Assembly: GCF_036170895.1 (NCBI RefSeq)
Contig: NZ_CP108036.1
Coordinates: forward strand, 7,351,501 to 7,415,500
Source: Streptomyces erythrochromogenes
GTDB lineage: Bacteria > Actinomycetota > Actinomycetes > Streptomycetales > Streptomycetaceae
Length of the DNA stretch: 64,000 nucleotides
Direction: 5' to 3'
Shown here in pieces: positions 20,207 through 29,502 of the stretch (positions are counted from its first letter, which is position 1; every line of letters starts with the position of its first letter). The notes under the pieces were generated by a model. The model made no database searches. It was given only the letters and a program-made list of their open reading frames with translations, and had not been told where the DNA came from. The translations under genes were made by a program, and so were the position numbers.

Positions 20207-20298
20207 GATCGCCCCTGGTTCGGTCCCCATGACGCTTTCCATCCGCATTGTCTCAGGAAGGTGCGCAACGCACCCCGTGGCCGTGAAGGCACTAGGCA

Positions 20299-20937
20299 CT
20301 AGGCAGCGACGGCGCCGTTCAGCTCCATCCGGACGTCCACGACACCCTCGACCGCGCGGATCGCCCGTGCGAGCAGGGGGACCAGGGCCCGGTCCCGCAG
20401 CGGGCCGCGCAGAGTGACGACGCCGTCCTGTACGGCGAAGTCCACGTTCACGCCGGGTGTCAGCTCGGCGAGCACGCTCTGGCGGATCTCCTCCTCGAGC
20501 TCCTCGTCGGGCCGCAGGAACACCTTGAGGAGGTCGCTGCGGCTGACCACACCCTCCAGCATGCCGAGCGCGTTCACCACGGGCAGGCGCTTGACGTGCT
20601 TGCGCGCCATGATCCGGGCGGCTTCGGCAACGGGCGCGTCGGGATGCACGGTGATCGCCGGGCTCGACATGAGCTCCTCGGCCAGCACCCCGGCGGCCTT
20701 CGACGCCTCCTCCAGCTGACCGGGCAGAGAGGGATCCGTCCGCCGGAACTCTTCCTTCGGCAGCAGGTCCGCCTCGGAGACGACACCGACGACCCGTCCC
20801 TCGCCTTCCAGGACGGGAACCGCGCTGACCTTCCACTGGTGCATCAGCTCGACGATCTCCTTGTAGGACGCTTCGCGGCCGATGGCGACAGCCGTGTGCG
20901 TCATGACATCACTGACGGTGTAGCGGGATGCGGGCAT
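20299..20937 (-). CDS. CBS-domain pair plus BON domain protein
   Basis: This 212-residue protein is the longest of the four CBS-BON paralogues. CBS1 ([20 protein letters not shown] to [11 protein letters not shown]) is separated from CBS2 ([20 protein letters not shown] to [19 protein letters not shown]) by a charged linker of about 20 residues. The BON domain follows ([19 protein letters not shown]). It lies 26 bp downstream of the broken cNMP-binding gene, whose promoter region (boxes at 21321 and 21342) probably drives it. Confidence 0.9.
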   Translation of the reverse strand: MPASRYTVSDVMTHTAVAIGREASYKEIVELMHQWKVSAVPVLEGEGRVVGVVSEADLLPKEEFRRTDPSLPGQLEEASKAAGVLAEELMSSPAITVHPDAPVAEAARIMARKHVKRLPVVNALGMLEGVVSRSDLLKVFLRPDEELEEEIRQSVLAELTPGVNVDFAVQDGVVTLRGPLRDRALVPLLARAIRAVEGVVDVRMELNGAVAA

Positions 20938-20963
20938 GACCGGCTCCTTCGCCGTGCGGACGA

Positions 20964-21262
20964 TCAGAGGAAGCTGCCGCTGCCGTAGGGCGCGTACAGA
21001 TCGATAAGGCGCCCGCGGGCGGCCTGCAGCCGACCAGTTGGCCGGCGCCGAGGCTCTCGATGACGGCGGCGCGCCGCCCGGGCACATGGACGTCCAAGGT
21101 CACGGTGCCGGACCGGACGATCCAGAACCGGTCGGCGTGGCCACCTTCGCGGAAGAGATGCGTCCCTTCGTCGAAGTTGACCTCTTGGGCCAGTTCCACC
21201 AGACGAGAACGGCAGTCGGCGGGGAGCGCCTCGGAGACACGCGTGGGTGAATGGGTACTCAT
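20964..21262 (-). pseudogene. Cyclic-nucleotide-binding (Crp-like) protein remnant
   Basis: From the ATG at 21262 the frame encodes the first part of a cNMP-binding beta-roll (EVNFDEGTHLFREGGHADRF to VTLDVHVPGRRAAVIESLGA, ending GQLVG). It then loses homology. Another frame, ending at 20964, supplies a plausible C-terminus (AARGRLIDLYAPYGSGSFL). The central beta-roll, including the phosphate-binding cassette, is missing. The two ends are joined out of frame, about 100 codons in all. As it stands it cannot make a ligand-binding domain. Confidence 0.7.
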
Positions 21263-21311
21263 GGACGGCCTCCTGTTCGAGTCCGTCTTCAGTCTTGACG
21301 TTCCCGCCGTT

Positions 21312-21364
21312 CCCGGGCATGGGCCCTGTGGCCCCGACTGTGGGCCGACCGGCCCATGCCCGGG
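21312..21364. promoter_or_regulatory. Large dyad containing two OsdR/DevR-like boxes
   Basis: A perfect 14-bp inverted repeat, CCCGGGCATGGGCC (21312-21325) and GGCCCATGCCCGGG (21351-21364), encloses 25 bp. Inside it two operator-like 15-mers overlap the arms: GGGCCCTGTGGCCCC (21321-21335) and GGGCCGACCGGCCCA (21342-21356), starts 21 bp apart. The element lies 50 bp upstream of the leftward cNMP remnant/CBS unit and 70 bp before a small rightward gene. It is therefore a candidate bidirectional operator. Confidence 0.55.
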
Positions 21365-21432
21365 GTTGGTGCAGCCGGAGATCCTGGCAGCAGATGGCCG
21401 GCACGCGGCCGTCGACCCCGTCCACCCGGTAG

Positions 21433-21639
21433 GTGCGCGATGTACTGGAATTCTCGTGGTCCGCGCCCTCAGGCGAGACGGTGCGGACGGGCGCACAGCA
21501 CCCGCGCCGCACCCAGCCTCAGACAAGGGCCGAGAGGCTTCTCGCGGAACGATTCGCCGGAGGCGAGATCGACGACGAGGAGTACGGTCGGCGGCTCGCG
21601 GTGCAGCGAAGCCATGCCCCTGGGCCCACGCCCCTTTGA
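21433..21639 (+). CDS. Small SHOCT-like protein
   Basis: A GTG opens a 68-codon frame whose C-terminal half reads TRAERLLAERFAGGEIDDEE then YGRRLAVQRS, a good match to the short SHOCT oligomerisation helix pair. The N-terminal half has no recognisable domain and no membrane segment, unlike many SHOCT proteins, so it may be a shortened relic. No strong ribosome binding site is seen. It lies 58 bp before the PPOX-family gene on the same strand. Confidence 0.45.
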   Translation: MRDVLEFSWSAPSGETVRTGAQHPRRTQPQTRAERLLAERFAGGEIDDEEYGRRLAVQRSHAPGPTPL

Positions 21640-21697
21640 GAAGCCGACAGCGGACAAGGGCGCCAGCGTCCCGCCCGCTTGACCAAGGATGCACACG

Positions 21698-22168
21698 ATG
21701 AAGAGCGACCCGGCCGTTACGACCCCCAGCTCGCCTGCCGTCAGCATGCCCGGACGACAGATGGAAGAGCTCAGCGCGGACGAGGCGCTGCAGTTGCTGG
21801 GCACCGTCGAACTGGGCCGGATCGTGTTCACCCGTCACGCGCTGCCCGCCGTGCGTCCGGTCAACCACCTTCTCGACGCGGGCGACATCATCGTCCAGGT
21901 CCAGGACGGCTCGACGCTGGCAGCCGTGCTCGCAGCCCAGGGCGATGCGGGGGTGGTCGTCGCGTACGAAGCCGACGCCATCGATCAAGGCGAACGCCTG
22001 GGGTGGAGCGTGGTCGCCACCGGCTACGCCACCGTCGTCACCGCCCCCAGCGAGATCGAACGCTACGCGCATCACCTGCAGCCCTGGGTCCAGGGCACTG
22101 CGTCGGACGCGATCCGGATCAGGCCCGACATCGTCACCGGCTTCCGTCTGCGGGAGAGCAGCACGTAG
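21698..22168 (+). CDS. Pyridoxamine 5'-phosphate oxidase-fold protein
   Basis: This 156-residue split-barrel flavin/F420-type protein has a typical N-terminal helix and strand (EELSADEALQLLGTVELGRI), then VFTRHALPAVRPVNHLLDAG, and a middle strand VVVAYEADAID. Small proteins of this type are frequent in actinobacterial stress islands, where they may bind FMN, F420 or haem; which one is not shown here. The ATG at 21698 has AAGGA 8-12 bases upstream. It is the last intact gene of the dormancy-type island before the SulP remnant. Confidence 0.85.
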   Translation: MKSDPAVTTPSSPAVSMPGRQMEELSADEALQLLGTVELGRIVFTRHALPAVRPVNHLLDAGDIIVQVQDGSTLAAVLAAQGDAGVVVAYEADAIDQGERLGWSVVATGYATVVTAPSEIERYAHHLQPWVQGTASDAIRIRPDIVTGFRLRESST

Positions 22169-22254
22169 CGGTCGGCTCACTCGCGCGCTTCACCTCATTG
22201 CAGCCCTCCGACCGGCACGATGTGACCACAGCCGGTTGGAGTCCCGGAGGCGCC

Positions 22255-22940
22255 ATGCCGAAGCACGGACGGCGCACTGCGATCCCTCCCGCCTTCCGTG
22301 GCTACCGGCGACCTGCGCCGGCCCACGACCGTAATGGCCGCGGGCTGCCTGCTCCTGCTGTTCACCCTGCCCCTGCTGTGGCGGGCTCTGCCCGGACCAC
22401 TCGTTGTCCTCGTTCTCGCCACGGCGGTGGTGGCGGTCTTCGCGCCGGACGAGCAACAGGGAATCGACGTCATCGGCGCGGTCCCGACCGGCTTGCCGGG
22501 TTTCGCCCTGCCCGGGCTGACTGACCTCGCCGACCTGGTCCTGCCGGCTCTCGGCGTTCTGCTGGTCGGCTACACCGACGTCGTCCTGACCGCACGCGCG
22601 TTCGCCCGGCACGACGACCCACACCCCCTGGACGCCAACCGCGAGCTGTCGGCCCTCGGCACGGCAAATATCGGCGCCGGAGTCCTGCACGGCTTCCCGG
22701 TCAGCAGGAGCGCCAGCCGCACCGCCCTCGCGGACTCCTCGGGCGCCCGCACAGAGGCGTACTCCCTCGTTGGCGCGGCTGCGTGGCCGCCGTCCTGCTC
22801 TTCCTGCGCCCGCTGCTGGCCCACACGCCGCCCTCGGCGCGATTGTCGTCTACGCCGCCCTACGCCCGATCGAGGTGGGCGAGTTCCGCAGGCTGGCAGC
22901 CGTCCGTCGCCGCGAGTTCCTGCTCGCCCTGGGCTGCGGT
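22255..22940 (+). pseudogene. SulP-family anion transporter remnant
   Basis: A strong ribosome binding site (CCGGAGGCGCC) precedes an ATG and a short SulP-like N-terminus (IPPAFRGYRR). The homology then jumps to the middle of the transporter in another frame (MAAGCLLLLFTLPLLWRALP; VLLVGYTDVVLTARAFARHD; NIGAGVLHGFPVSRSASRTA). It changes frame again for GAIVVYAALRPIEVGEFRRL and stops at EFLLALG. The first transmembrane half and the STAS end are lost. The 3' break abuts the tail of the kdpE remnant on the other strand. Confidence 0.8.
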
Positions 22941-22946
22941 CTCGGA

Positions 22947-23465
22947 CGACCGGGGTGGGTGATCAGGATCTTCACCAGGTGCCATTCGGTCGGGGTGAGC
23001 CGTACGCTGCGCTCGCCCCGCCACACCTTCCTCGCGACCAGGTCGATGGTGAATTTCGTCGGGCGTGACGACGGAGACCTCGGTCGCCTGCGAGGCCGCC
23101 GGGGCTTCCTGTCTACGGGCGGCCACCCGGAGGCGGGCCAGGAGTTCGTCCGTGCTGAACGGTTTCGTCACGTAGTCGTCGGCGCCGGCGTCCAGGGCCC
23201 GGATCTTGTTCTCGGAGGTGTGGCGCGCGGAGAGGACCAGGATGGGGATCTCGCTCCAGCCGCGGACGCCCTTGATGACGTCGATGCCGTCCATGTCGGG
23301 CAGGCCGAGGTCCAGCACGATGACGTCCGGCTTGCGCGCCGCCGCGAGCCACAGGGCCGCGCTGCCGTCGCCGGCCTCCTCGACCTCGAACCTGCGCGCC
23401 TGGAGGTTGATCCTCAGCGCGCGGACGAGCTGGGGATCATCCTCCACCACCAGCACCCGGGTCAT
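22947..23465 (-). pseudogene. kdpE: kdpE response-regulator remnant, frameshifted and truncated
   Basis: The receiver domain is intact (MTRVLVVEDDPQLVRALRIN; phosphoacceptor in VIVLDLGLPDMDG; Lys in DDYVTKPFSTDELLARLRVA). The frame fails at the start of the DNA-binding domain: an extra base in the AAA run near 23052 shifts FTIDLVARKVWRGERSVRLT into another frame. The homology ends for good at LVKILITHPGR, so the winged helix is missing. No kdpD lies between it and kdpC. The KdpDE control of the kdp operon is therefore lost at this locus. Confidence 0.8.
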
Positions 23466-23595
23466 CGGTGTGCGGCCTTTCCTTCGGTACGGGCACGGTG
23501 GGAGCCGACGGGGGCGTTGCTCTCCCCCCACCCCCCTGCCGAGGCCGGGGGGATCGGCACGCCCCGCAGGCTCCCGGTGCGTGCGTTGTGGCGCA

Positions 23596-24312
23596 TCAGC
23601 TCTTGGAGAGCGCCTTCAGGGCGATGTTGAGTTCGAGGACGTTGACGCGCGGTTCGCCCATGAAGCCGAGGGTGCGGCCCTGGGTGTTGTCCTCCACCAG
23701 CTTCTCCACCTGGGCGACGGCGAGGCCGTTCTGCTCGGCGACCCGGTGGACCTGGAGCTTGGCGTACTCGGGGGAGATGTTCGGGTCGAGGCCGGAGCCG
23801 GAGGAGGTGACGGCGTCTGCGGGGACGTCCTCGGGCTTGACCCGGTGGCCCGCGGTGGAGTTGTCGGCGATGACGGCTTCCTTGGCGGCGACGACCCGGG
23901 CGCAGAGGGTGCCCTCCTCAGCGTTCTTGGTGCAGACACCGTTCACCGCGCCGTTGTCGGCGGACCGGTTGGTGGCGCCGGAGAGGATCAGCGAGTACCG
24001 GGTGTTGGCGCTGTTGCTGCCCAGGCCGTTGGAGGGGCGCGGCTGGAACCACTTCAGGTCCGGCCGGGCCGCCTCCTCGGCGTCATTCGGATCGTTCTTC
24101 GGGAGGGTGTACGTCTGCCCGATGAGGGAGGAGCCGACGACGGTGCCGCTCTTGTCCTTGATCTCGGAGCCGTTGGCCTTGTCGTTGAACAGGGCCTGGG
24201 CGATCCCGGTGACGGCGAGCGGGTAGAGCACACCGCAGATCACCGTGAGGACCAGCAGGGCCCGCAGGCCCGCGCCGATCAGGCGCGCCGTGTTGCCTAC
24301 AGAGTTGTTCAT
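23596..24312 (-). CDS. kdpC: K+-transporting ATPase subunit KdpC
   Basis: This 238-residue single-pass subunit of the KdpFABC potassium pump has an N-terminal membrane helix (GLRALLVLTVICGVLYPLAV). Conserved periplasmic-side blocks follow: SLIGQTY, WFQPRPS, ALTSSGSGLDP-type text (DAVTSSGSGLDPNISPEYAK) and the end GEPRVNVLELNIAL. KdpC stabilises the complex and affects ATP and K+ affinity. It lies 6 bp after kdpB. Confidence 0.96.
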   Translation of the reverse strand: MNNSVGNTARLIGAGLRALLVLTVICGVLYPLAVTGIAQALFNDKANGSEIKDKSGTVVGSSLIGQTYTLPKNDPNDAEEAARPDLKWFQPRPSNGLGSNSANTRYSLILSGATNRSADNGAVNGVCTKNAEEGTLCARVVAAKEAVIADNSTAGHRVKPEDVPADAVTSSGSGLDPNISPEYAKLQVHRVAEQNGLAVAQVEKLVEDNTQGRTLGFMGEPRVNVLELNIALKALSKS

Positions 24313-24318
24313 CGCAGA

Positions 24319-26424
24319 TCAACCGATTCCGGGGATGAGGGAGATGAGGACGTCGATGAGCTTGATGCCGATGAAAGGGGCGATGAGACCACCCACGCCG
24401 TACAGGCCGAGGTTGCGGCGGAGCATCTTGTCGGCGCTGGTGGGCCGGTACCGAACGCCCTTGAGGGCGAGCGGTACGAGGGCGATGATGATCAGCGCGT
24501 TGAAGATGACGGCGGACAGGATGGCCGACTCGGGGGAGGACAGGCCCATGATGTTGAGCTTGTCCAGGCCCGGGTAGACCACGGTGAACATGGCCGGGAT
24601 GATCGCGAAGTACTTCGCGACGTCGTTGGCGATGGAGAAGGTGGTCAGGGCTCCGCGGGTGATGAGGAGCTGCTTGCCGATCTCGACGATCTCGATGAGC
24701 TTGGTCGGGTTGGAGTCGAGGTCCACCATGTTCCCGGCCTCCTTGGCGGCCGAGGTGCCCGTGTTCATCGCCACGCCGACGTCGGCCTGCGCCAGGGCCG
24801 GTGCGTCGTTCGTACCGTCGCCGGTCATCGCGACCAGCTTGCCCCCGGCCTGTTCGCGCTTGATGAGGGCCATCTTGTCCTCGGGGGTGGCTTCCGCGAG
24901 GAAGTCGTCCACGCCCGCTTCTTCGGCGATGGCCTTGGCGGTGAGCGGGTTGTCGCCCGTGATCATGATCGTCTTGATGCCCATGCGGCGCAGTTCGTAG
25001 AACCGCTCGCGCATGCCCTCCTTGACGACGTCCTTGAGGTGGATGACGCCCAGGACGCGGGCGCCCCGACCGTCCTTGACGGCGACGAGGAGCGGCGTGC
25101 CACCGGCTTCCGAGATCCTGTTGGCGAGATCGTCGGCGTCGTCGGAGACCTGACCGCCCTGTTCCCGCACCCAGGTGATGACCGAGCCGGCGGCGCCCTT
25201 GCGGGTCTGCTTGCCGTCCACGTCGACCCCCGACATACGGGTCTGCGCGGTGAAGGCGATCCACTCGGCCTGGGCCAGTTCGCCCTGGTGGCGTTCGCGC
25301 AGCCCGTACTTCTCCTTCGCGAGGACCACGATGGAGCGGCCCTCGGGGGTCTCGTCCGCGAGGGACGACAGCTGGGCTGCGTCGGCGAGTTCGGCCTCCG
25401 TGGTGCCCTTGACCGGGACGAATTCAGAGGCCTGGCGGTTGCCGAGGGTGATGGTGCCGGTCTTGTCGAGCAGCAGGGTCGAGACGTCGCCGGCGGCTTC
25501 CACGGCACGACCGCTCATCGCGAGGACGTTGCGCTGGACGAGCCGGTCCATGCCCGCGATGCCGATGGCGGAGAGCAGCGCGCCGATCGTGGTCGGGATC
25601 AGGCAGACCAGCAGGGCCGTCAGCACGATCATCGACTGCTCGGCGCCCGCGTAGATCGCGAACGGCTGGAGCGTGACGACCGCGAGCAGGAAGACGATCG
25701 TGAGGGACGCGAGGAGGATGTTCAGTGCGATCTCGTTGGGCGTCTTCTGCCGGGCCGCGCCCTCGACGAGGGCGATCATGCGGTCGATGAACGTTTCGCC
25801 GGGCTTGGTCGTGATCTTGATGACGATCCGGTCGGAGAGGACCTTCGTGCCGCCGGTGACGGCCGAGCGGTCGCCGCCGGATTCGCGGATGACGGGCGCG
25901 GACTCGCCGGTGATGGCCGACTCGTCGACGGACGCGACGCCTTCCACGACGTCACCGTCGCCGGGGATGACGTCGCCGGCCTCGCAGACGACCAGATCGC
26001 CTATACGCAGCTCGCCTCCCGGGACCTGCTCCTCGCTCCTGCCATCACCGGTCAGGCGGCGGGCGACGGAGTCGGTTTTGGCCTTGCGCAGGGTGTCGGC
26101 CTGGGCCTTGCCGCGGCCCTCGGCGACGGCTTCGGCGAGGTTCGCGAAGATCGTGGTCAGCCACAGCCAGGCGGTGATGGCCCAGCCGAACCAGTCCGTC
26201 GGGTCTTTGATCGCCAGGACGGTCGTGACCACCGAGCCGATCAGGACCACGAACATGACCGGGGACTTGACCATGATGCGGGGGTCGAGCTTGCGGACCG
26301 CGTCGGGGAGGGACTTCAGCAGCTGCTCGGGGTCGAAGAGGCCGCCACCGACGCGGCCGGCGTCCGGCTTGTGGCCGGTGGGCACGTCCTGGTGCGGAGC
26401 CCTCGTGGGGGTGATGGTGCTCAT
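24319..26424 (-). CDS. kdpB: K+-transporting ATPase catalytic subunit KdpB
   Basis: This 701-residue P1A-type ATPase is the ATP-hydrolysing subunit of KdpFABC. Motifs are actuator [10 protein letters not shown]4 [14 protein letters not shown], phosphorylation site [15 protein letters not shown] (the Asp that becomes phosphorylated), the nucleotide-domain KGA-type region ([11 protein letters not shown]) and hinge [20 protein letters not shown]. The length matches the family. The ATG overlaps the kdpA stop by 4 bp. The ATG at 26424 ([14 protein letters not shown]) was chosen because the longer open frame upstream lies within kdpA. Confidence 0.97.
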   Translation of the reverse strand: MSTITPTRAPHQDVPTGHKPDAGRVGGGLFDPEQLLKSLPDAVRKLDPRIMVKSPVMFVVLIGSVVTTVLAIKDPTDWFGWAITAWLWLTTIFANLAEAVAEGRGKAQADTLRKAKTDSVARRLTGDGRSEEQVPGGELRIGDLVVCEAGDVIPGDGDVVEGVASVDESAITGESAPVIRESGGDRSAVTGGTKVLSDRIVIKITTKPGETFIDRMIALVEGAARQKTPNEIALNILLASLTIVFLLAVVTLQPFAIYAGAEQSMIVLTALLVCLIPTTIGALLSAIGIAGMDRLVQRNVLAMSGRAVEAAGDVSTLLLDKTGTITLGNRQASEFVPVKGTTEAELADAAQLSSLADETPEGRSIVVLAKEKYGLRERHQGELAQAEWIAFTAQTRMSGVDVDGKQTRKGAAGSVITWVREQGGQVSDDADDLANRISEAGGTPLLVAVKDGRGARVLGVIHLKDVVKEGMRERFYELRRMGIKTIMITGDNPLTAKAIAEEAGVDDFLAEATPEDKMALIKREQAGGKLVAMTGDGTNDAPALAQADVGVAMNTGTSAAKEAGNMVDLDSNPTKLIEIVEIGKQLLITRGALTTFSIANDVAKYFAIIPAMFTVVYPGLDKLNIMGLSSPESAILSAVIFNALIIIALVPLALKGVRYRPTSADKMLRRNLGLYGVGGLIAPFIGIKLIDVLISLIPGIG

Positions 26425-28085
26425 GCTGCGAGCCCTTCGGCGAGCGGACCCAGCGCCAGCGCCGGGAAGTAGGTGAGTCCGGCGATGATGAGGATGGTGC
26501 CGACGAGCAGGCCCGCGTAGAGCGGCTTGTCGGTGCGCAGGGTGCCCGCCGTCTCGGGGACGGGCTTCTGCTCGGCCAGCGAACCGGCCAGCGCGAGGAC
26601 GAACACCATCGGCAGGAAGCGGCCGAGCAGCATGGCGATGCCGATGGTGCTGTTGAACCACTGGGTGTCGGCGTTCAGGCCGGCGAAGGCCGAGCCGTTG
26701 TTGTTGGCGCCGGAGGTGTAGGCGTAGAGGATCTCGGAGAAGCTGTGCGCCCCGCTGTTCGTCATGGAGTTGGCCGGGGTGGGCAGGGCCATGGCGGCCG
26801 CGGTGAAGCACAGCACCAGGGCGGGGGTGATGAGGATGTAGCAGGCCGCGAGCTTGATCTCGCGGGTGCCGATCTTCTTGCCCAGGTACTCCGGGGTGCG
26901 GCCGACCATCAGGCCGGCGATGAACACGGCGATGATCGCCATGATCAGCATGCCGTAGAGGCCGGAGCCGACACCGCCGGGCGCGATCTCGCCGAGCTGC
27001 ATGCCCAGCATGGTGATGCCGCCGCCGAAGCCGGTGTAGGAGGAGTGGAAGGAGTTGACCGCGCCCGTGGACGTCAGGGTGGTGGCCACCGCGAAGATCG
27101 AGGAGCCGCCGATGCCGAAGCGGGTCTCCTTGCCCTCCATCGCCCCGCCGGCGACGTCGAAGGCCGGGCCGGGGTGCGCGAACTCCGTCCACATCATCAG
27201 CGCGGTGAAGCCGAGCCAGATGATGCCCATGGTGGCGAGGATCGCGTAGCCCTGCTTGACCGAGCCGACCATCTTGCCGAAGGTGCGGGTCATCGCGAAG
27301 GGGATGACCAGGATCAGGAAGATCTCGAACAGGTTCGAGAAGGGGGTGGGGTTCTCGAAGGGGTGGGCCGAGTTGGCGTTGAAGTAGCCGCCACCGTTGG
27401 TGCCGAGTTCCTTGATGACCTCCTGGGAGGCGACCGCCCCGCCGTTCCACTGCTGGGTTCCGCCCGTGAACTGGCCGACCTCGTGGATCCCGGCGAAGTT
27501 CTGGATGACGCCGCAGGCGACCAGGACGATCGCGCCGATCACGGCGATCGGCAGCAGGATGCGGACGGTGCCGCGGACCAGGTCGGCCCAGAAGTTGCCC
27601 AGCTCACCCGTACGCGAACGGGAGAAGCCCCGTACGAGGGCCACGGCGACGGCCATGCCGACGGCCGCGGAGACGAAGTTCTGCACCGCCAGGCCGCCGG
27701 TCTGCACGACGTGGCCCATGGCCTGCTCGCCGTAGTACGACTGCCAGTTCGTGTTGGCGACGAAGGACGCGGCGGTGTTGAAGGCCTGGTCGGGGTCGAT
27801 GGAGACGAAACCGAGCGAGCCGGGCAGGCTGCCCTGCAGGCGCTGCAGCAGGTAGAGGAAGAGGACGCTGACGGCGGAGAAGGCGAGGACGGCACGCAGG
27901 TAGGCGGGCCAGCGCATCTCGGCCGACGGGTTGGCGCCGATGGCCTTGTAGATCCACTTCTCCGGGCGGTAGTGCTTCTCGGAGGAGTAGACGCGGGCCA
28001 TGTAGTCGCCCAGGGGACGATAGGCCAGCGCGAGCGCGGCGATCAGCGCGAGCAACTGGAGCACGCCAGCGGTTACGGGGCTCAT
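26421..28085 (-). CDS. kdpA: K+-transporting ATPase channel subunit KdpA
   Basis: The 554-residue potassium-selective channel-like subunit has four repeated membrane-pore-membrane units typical of the superfamily of K+ transporters. Selectivity-loop regions appear as [54 protein letters not shown] and [19 protein letters not shown]. These are conserved KdpA signatures. Length and N-terminus ([20 protein letters not shown]) fit the family. It follows kdpF by 8 bp. Confidence 0.97.
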   Translation of the reverse strand: MSPVTAGVLQLLALIAALALAYRPLGDYMARVYSSEKHYRPEKWIYKAIGANPSAEMRWPAYLRAVLAFSAVSVLFLYLLQRLQGSLPGSLGFVSIDPDQAFNTAASFVANTNWQSYYGEQAMGHVVQTGGLAVQNFVSAAVGMAVAVALVRGFSRSRTGELGNFWADLVRGTVRILLPIAVIGAIVLVACGVIQNFAGIHEVGQFTGGTQQWNGGAVASQEVIKELGTNGGGYFNANSAHPFENPTPFSNLFEIFLILVIPFAMTRTFGKMVGSVKQGYAILATMGIIWLGFTALMMWTEFAHPGPAFDVAGGAMEGKETRFGIGGSSIFAVATTLTSTGAVNSFHSSYTGFGGGITMLGMQLGEIAPGGVGSGLYGMLIMAIIAVFIAGLMVGRTPEYLGKKIGTREIKLAACYILITPALVLCFTAAAMALPTPANSMTNSGAHSFSEILYAYTSGANNNGSAFAGLNADTQWFNSTIGIAMLLGRFLPMVFVLALAGSLAEQKPVPETAGTLRTDKPLYAGLLVGTILIIAGLTYFPALALGPLAEGLAA

Positions 28086-28093
28086 ATCAGTGC

Positions 28094-28183
28094 TCAGAAC
28101 CTCTCCGGGTACACGAGGGCGAGGACGAGGTAACCGAGCAGGGAGACGGCGACCAGCAGACCGACGATGTTCTCAACCGTCAC
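28094..28183 (-). CDS. kdpF: K+-transporting ATPase subunit KdpF
   Basis: This 29-codon gene encodes a single membrane helix ([20 protein letters not shown], ending LVYPERF). It has the size, hydrophobicity and position (directly before kdpA) of KdpF, the lipid-like stabilising subunit of the pump. It starts with GTG, and its first bases overlap the stop of the preceding 27-codon gene (GTGA), so translation is coupled. Confidence 0.92.
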   Translation of the reverse strand: MTVENIVGLLVAVSLLGYLVLALVYPERF

Positions 28184-28263
28184 AGCTTGGTCACCCCCCG
28201 GGCGATGAAGGCCACCAGCGCGAAGACCGCGACCGTGGTGACGACGAAGGCCAGGTCGGCCAT
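28180..28263 (-). CDS. 27-residue membrane peptide leading the kdp operon
   Basis: An ATG with a good ribosome binding site (GGAGCTCACG) begins a 27-codon frame, MADLAFVVTTVAVFALVAFI followed by ARGVTKL. It is a single hydrophobic helix with a basic end. It is coupled to kdpF through a GTGA overlap. It is not KdpF itself, which follows. Similar tiny frames may precede kdpF in other streptomycetes; I state that from memory and it needs checking. It could be a second accessory subunit or a leader peptide for translation. Confidence 0.7.
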   Translation of the reverse strand: MADLAFVVTTVAVFALVAFIARGVTKL

Positions 28264-28422
28264 CGTGAGCTCCTGGATGAAGAGGGAAGTGATGAATCGG
28301 CCAGATGGCCGATGACGAGATAACCGTGTCTTCATCCCGGCGTTAAGACGCTTTGACGGGGTCTATACGGACGTCGCGGAACTCTTGATGCCGTCCTTAC
28401 GCGAGGGGCCGTGCATCGCCGC
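28264..28422 (-). promoter_or_regulatory. kdp operon promoter/leader region with palindrome
   Basis: This 159-bp gap upstream of the kdp operon contains a perfect 18-bp palindrome ATCGGCC-AGAT-GGCCGAT at 28296-28313, 33 bp before the first start codon. It also contains relatively AT-rich bases (GATAACCGTGTCTTCATC) that could hold the promoter. The palindrome is a candidate operator. I see no c-di-AMP riboswitch-like fold by eye. Confidence 0.5.
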
Positions 28423-28745
28423 TCACCCCTGGTGGAACAGGCCGGCCGTGTCCAGGGCGGCTCCTGCCTGCGCCGTCAGGGCGACGGCCACCAAGCGGGC
28501 CTCTTCGGGCCGGCGTACTCGGTGATCCGGTCGCCGCGGCGCAGCCACAGGCCGCCGTCGTGCTCAAGGCGGGGGAAGTGCCCGATGAGACTGCCGTACT
28601 GGAAGCGACAGCCGCGAAGCCCCAGCAGGCCGACGAGCTCCCGCCGCACACGGACTGCCAGCTGCGAGACGATCAACCCGACGACGAGCAGGAGAACGGC
28701 CGTCTGGATCTCCTCGCCGTTGTCGATGGCCAACTGTCGCGCTGA
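28423..28745 (-). pseudogene. Sensor-kinase-like (membrane/GAF) protein remnant
   Basis: The minus strand carries three pieces of what looks like one family. They are a membrane helix plus start of a coiled region (EEIQTAVLLLVVGLIVSQLA, VRVRR), part of a GAF-like domain (ELVGLLGLRGCRFQYGSLIG, PRLEHDGGLWLRRGD) and, in another frame, a C-terminal helix (EARLVAVALTAQAGAALDTA). The joins are abrupt and the total is about 105 codons, so the parent gene has lost most of its middle. I know this layout from streptomycete KdpD-like or DUF4118-type sensors. It may be the last trace of a membrane sensor near kdp. Confidence 0.55.
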
Positions 28746-28947
28746 CTGCCGTCGCTGGGGATGGACAGCGACAGTGCCTCGTCGTCCCGGGTGACCTCGC
28801 GCAGGGCGGCTGCGCCGGACTGGTACGCGACCGGGTCGGTGAGCGGAGCCGGATGTGCCCGCCCGGGATGAGACGCTTGAGCTCCTCGGCGGTGCCCTGG
28901 GCGGCGATCCTGCCGTCGTTCAACACGGCTGTCCAGTCGGCCAGTTC
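28746..28947 (-). pseudogene. DrrA-like ABC ATPase C-terminal fragment
   Basis: The minus strand reads ELADWTAVLNDGRIAAQGTA, then EELKRLIPGGHIRLR, and in the next frame DPVAYQSGAAALREVTRDDE and ALSLSIPSDGSQR. This is the region after the H-loop and the C-terminal domain of daunorubicin-type ABC exporters. No Walker motifs are present and a frameshift divides the piece. It is joined directly to a lysA fragment upstream and to the sensor remnant downstream. Confidence 0.65.
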
Positions 28948-29102
28948 GGGGAGAGGAACGCCTTGGCCGCGTACAGCACGTCCGCGTCGGGGAAGGCGTC
29001 GCGATACGTCCGGCAACGCCCGCGCACCTCGCCCTCGTCCAGCACGTGGGTCGGGGTGTCGCTCCGGTCGGCGATCTCGCTGAGGGCAACGGCGGTGGTC
29101 AT
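28948..29102 (-). pseudogene. lysA (diaminopimelate decarboxylase) 5' fragment
   Basis: From the ATG at 29102 about 50 codons resemble the start of a diaminopimelate decarboxylase-type PLP enzyme: DTPTHVLDEGEVRGRCRTYR, then DAFPDADVLYAAKAFLSP. The YAAKA lysine would form the cofactor Schiff base. The rest of the enzyme is missing, because the frame passes into ABC-ATPase sequence. It must be a relic of a second copy or a displaced gene. Confidence 0.7.
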
Positions 29103-29116
29103 GGTCTGCTCCCCCT

Positions 29117-29502
29117 TCAGACCGTGCGGGCCGTGGTCTCGGGCACCCGTGGGAACGGGGCTCCGGCGGGTCCCGCCGTACCCGCCGCAGGGACCGCGGG
29201 CGCGGTGAGAACCGGATCGACGGTCAGGGGGGGGCGCCGAGCGGCCGGGCCATTGCGCGCAGTGCGGCCTCGAAGAGCCGGATCCAGGGCTGGGCCGTAC
29301 CGAGAGTGGCGGCCAGCCGTTCCGGGCTGGTGAAACCGACGGCGGTACGGGCTCCCAGCGGAGTGCGGAACAGCCGCACGACGACGTGCGCTCCTCCCGG
29401 CCGGGCGGCCACGTAAAGAGGCCCGGCCGGGCTCTGTTCCTCGGGCTCGGAGTCGGATCCGTCGTACTGGAACAAGCACAGGGGCCCTCCTCGGGGAACC
29501 AC
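29117..29502 (-). pseudogene. SAV_915-family protein, frameshifted at a C run
   Basis: From the GTG at 29502 the frame encodes CLFQYDGSDSEPEEQSPAGP, then VVVRLFRTPLGARTAVGFTS and IRLFEAALRAMARPLG. This is close to the small SAV_915 family of streptomycetes (function unknown). At about 29230 a run of seven C (minus strand) puts the last part (LTVDPVLTAPAVPAAGTAG to the stop at 29117) in another frame. One indel would restore a protein of about 128 residues. This could be a recent mutation or a sequencing error in the homopolymer. Confidence 0.6.

Noticed and set aside
23206..26472. 1088-codon plus-strand open frame opposite kdpC and kdpB
   Set aside because: Shadow frame; kdpB and kdpC on the minus strand are unmistakable.
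28094..28263. Both tiny frames before kdpA as non-coding
   Set aside because: The second is a textbook KdpF and the first has a strong ribosome binding site and GTGA coupling, so both were kept as genes.
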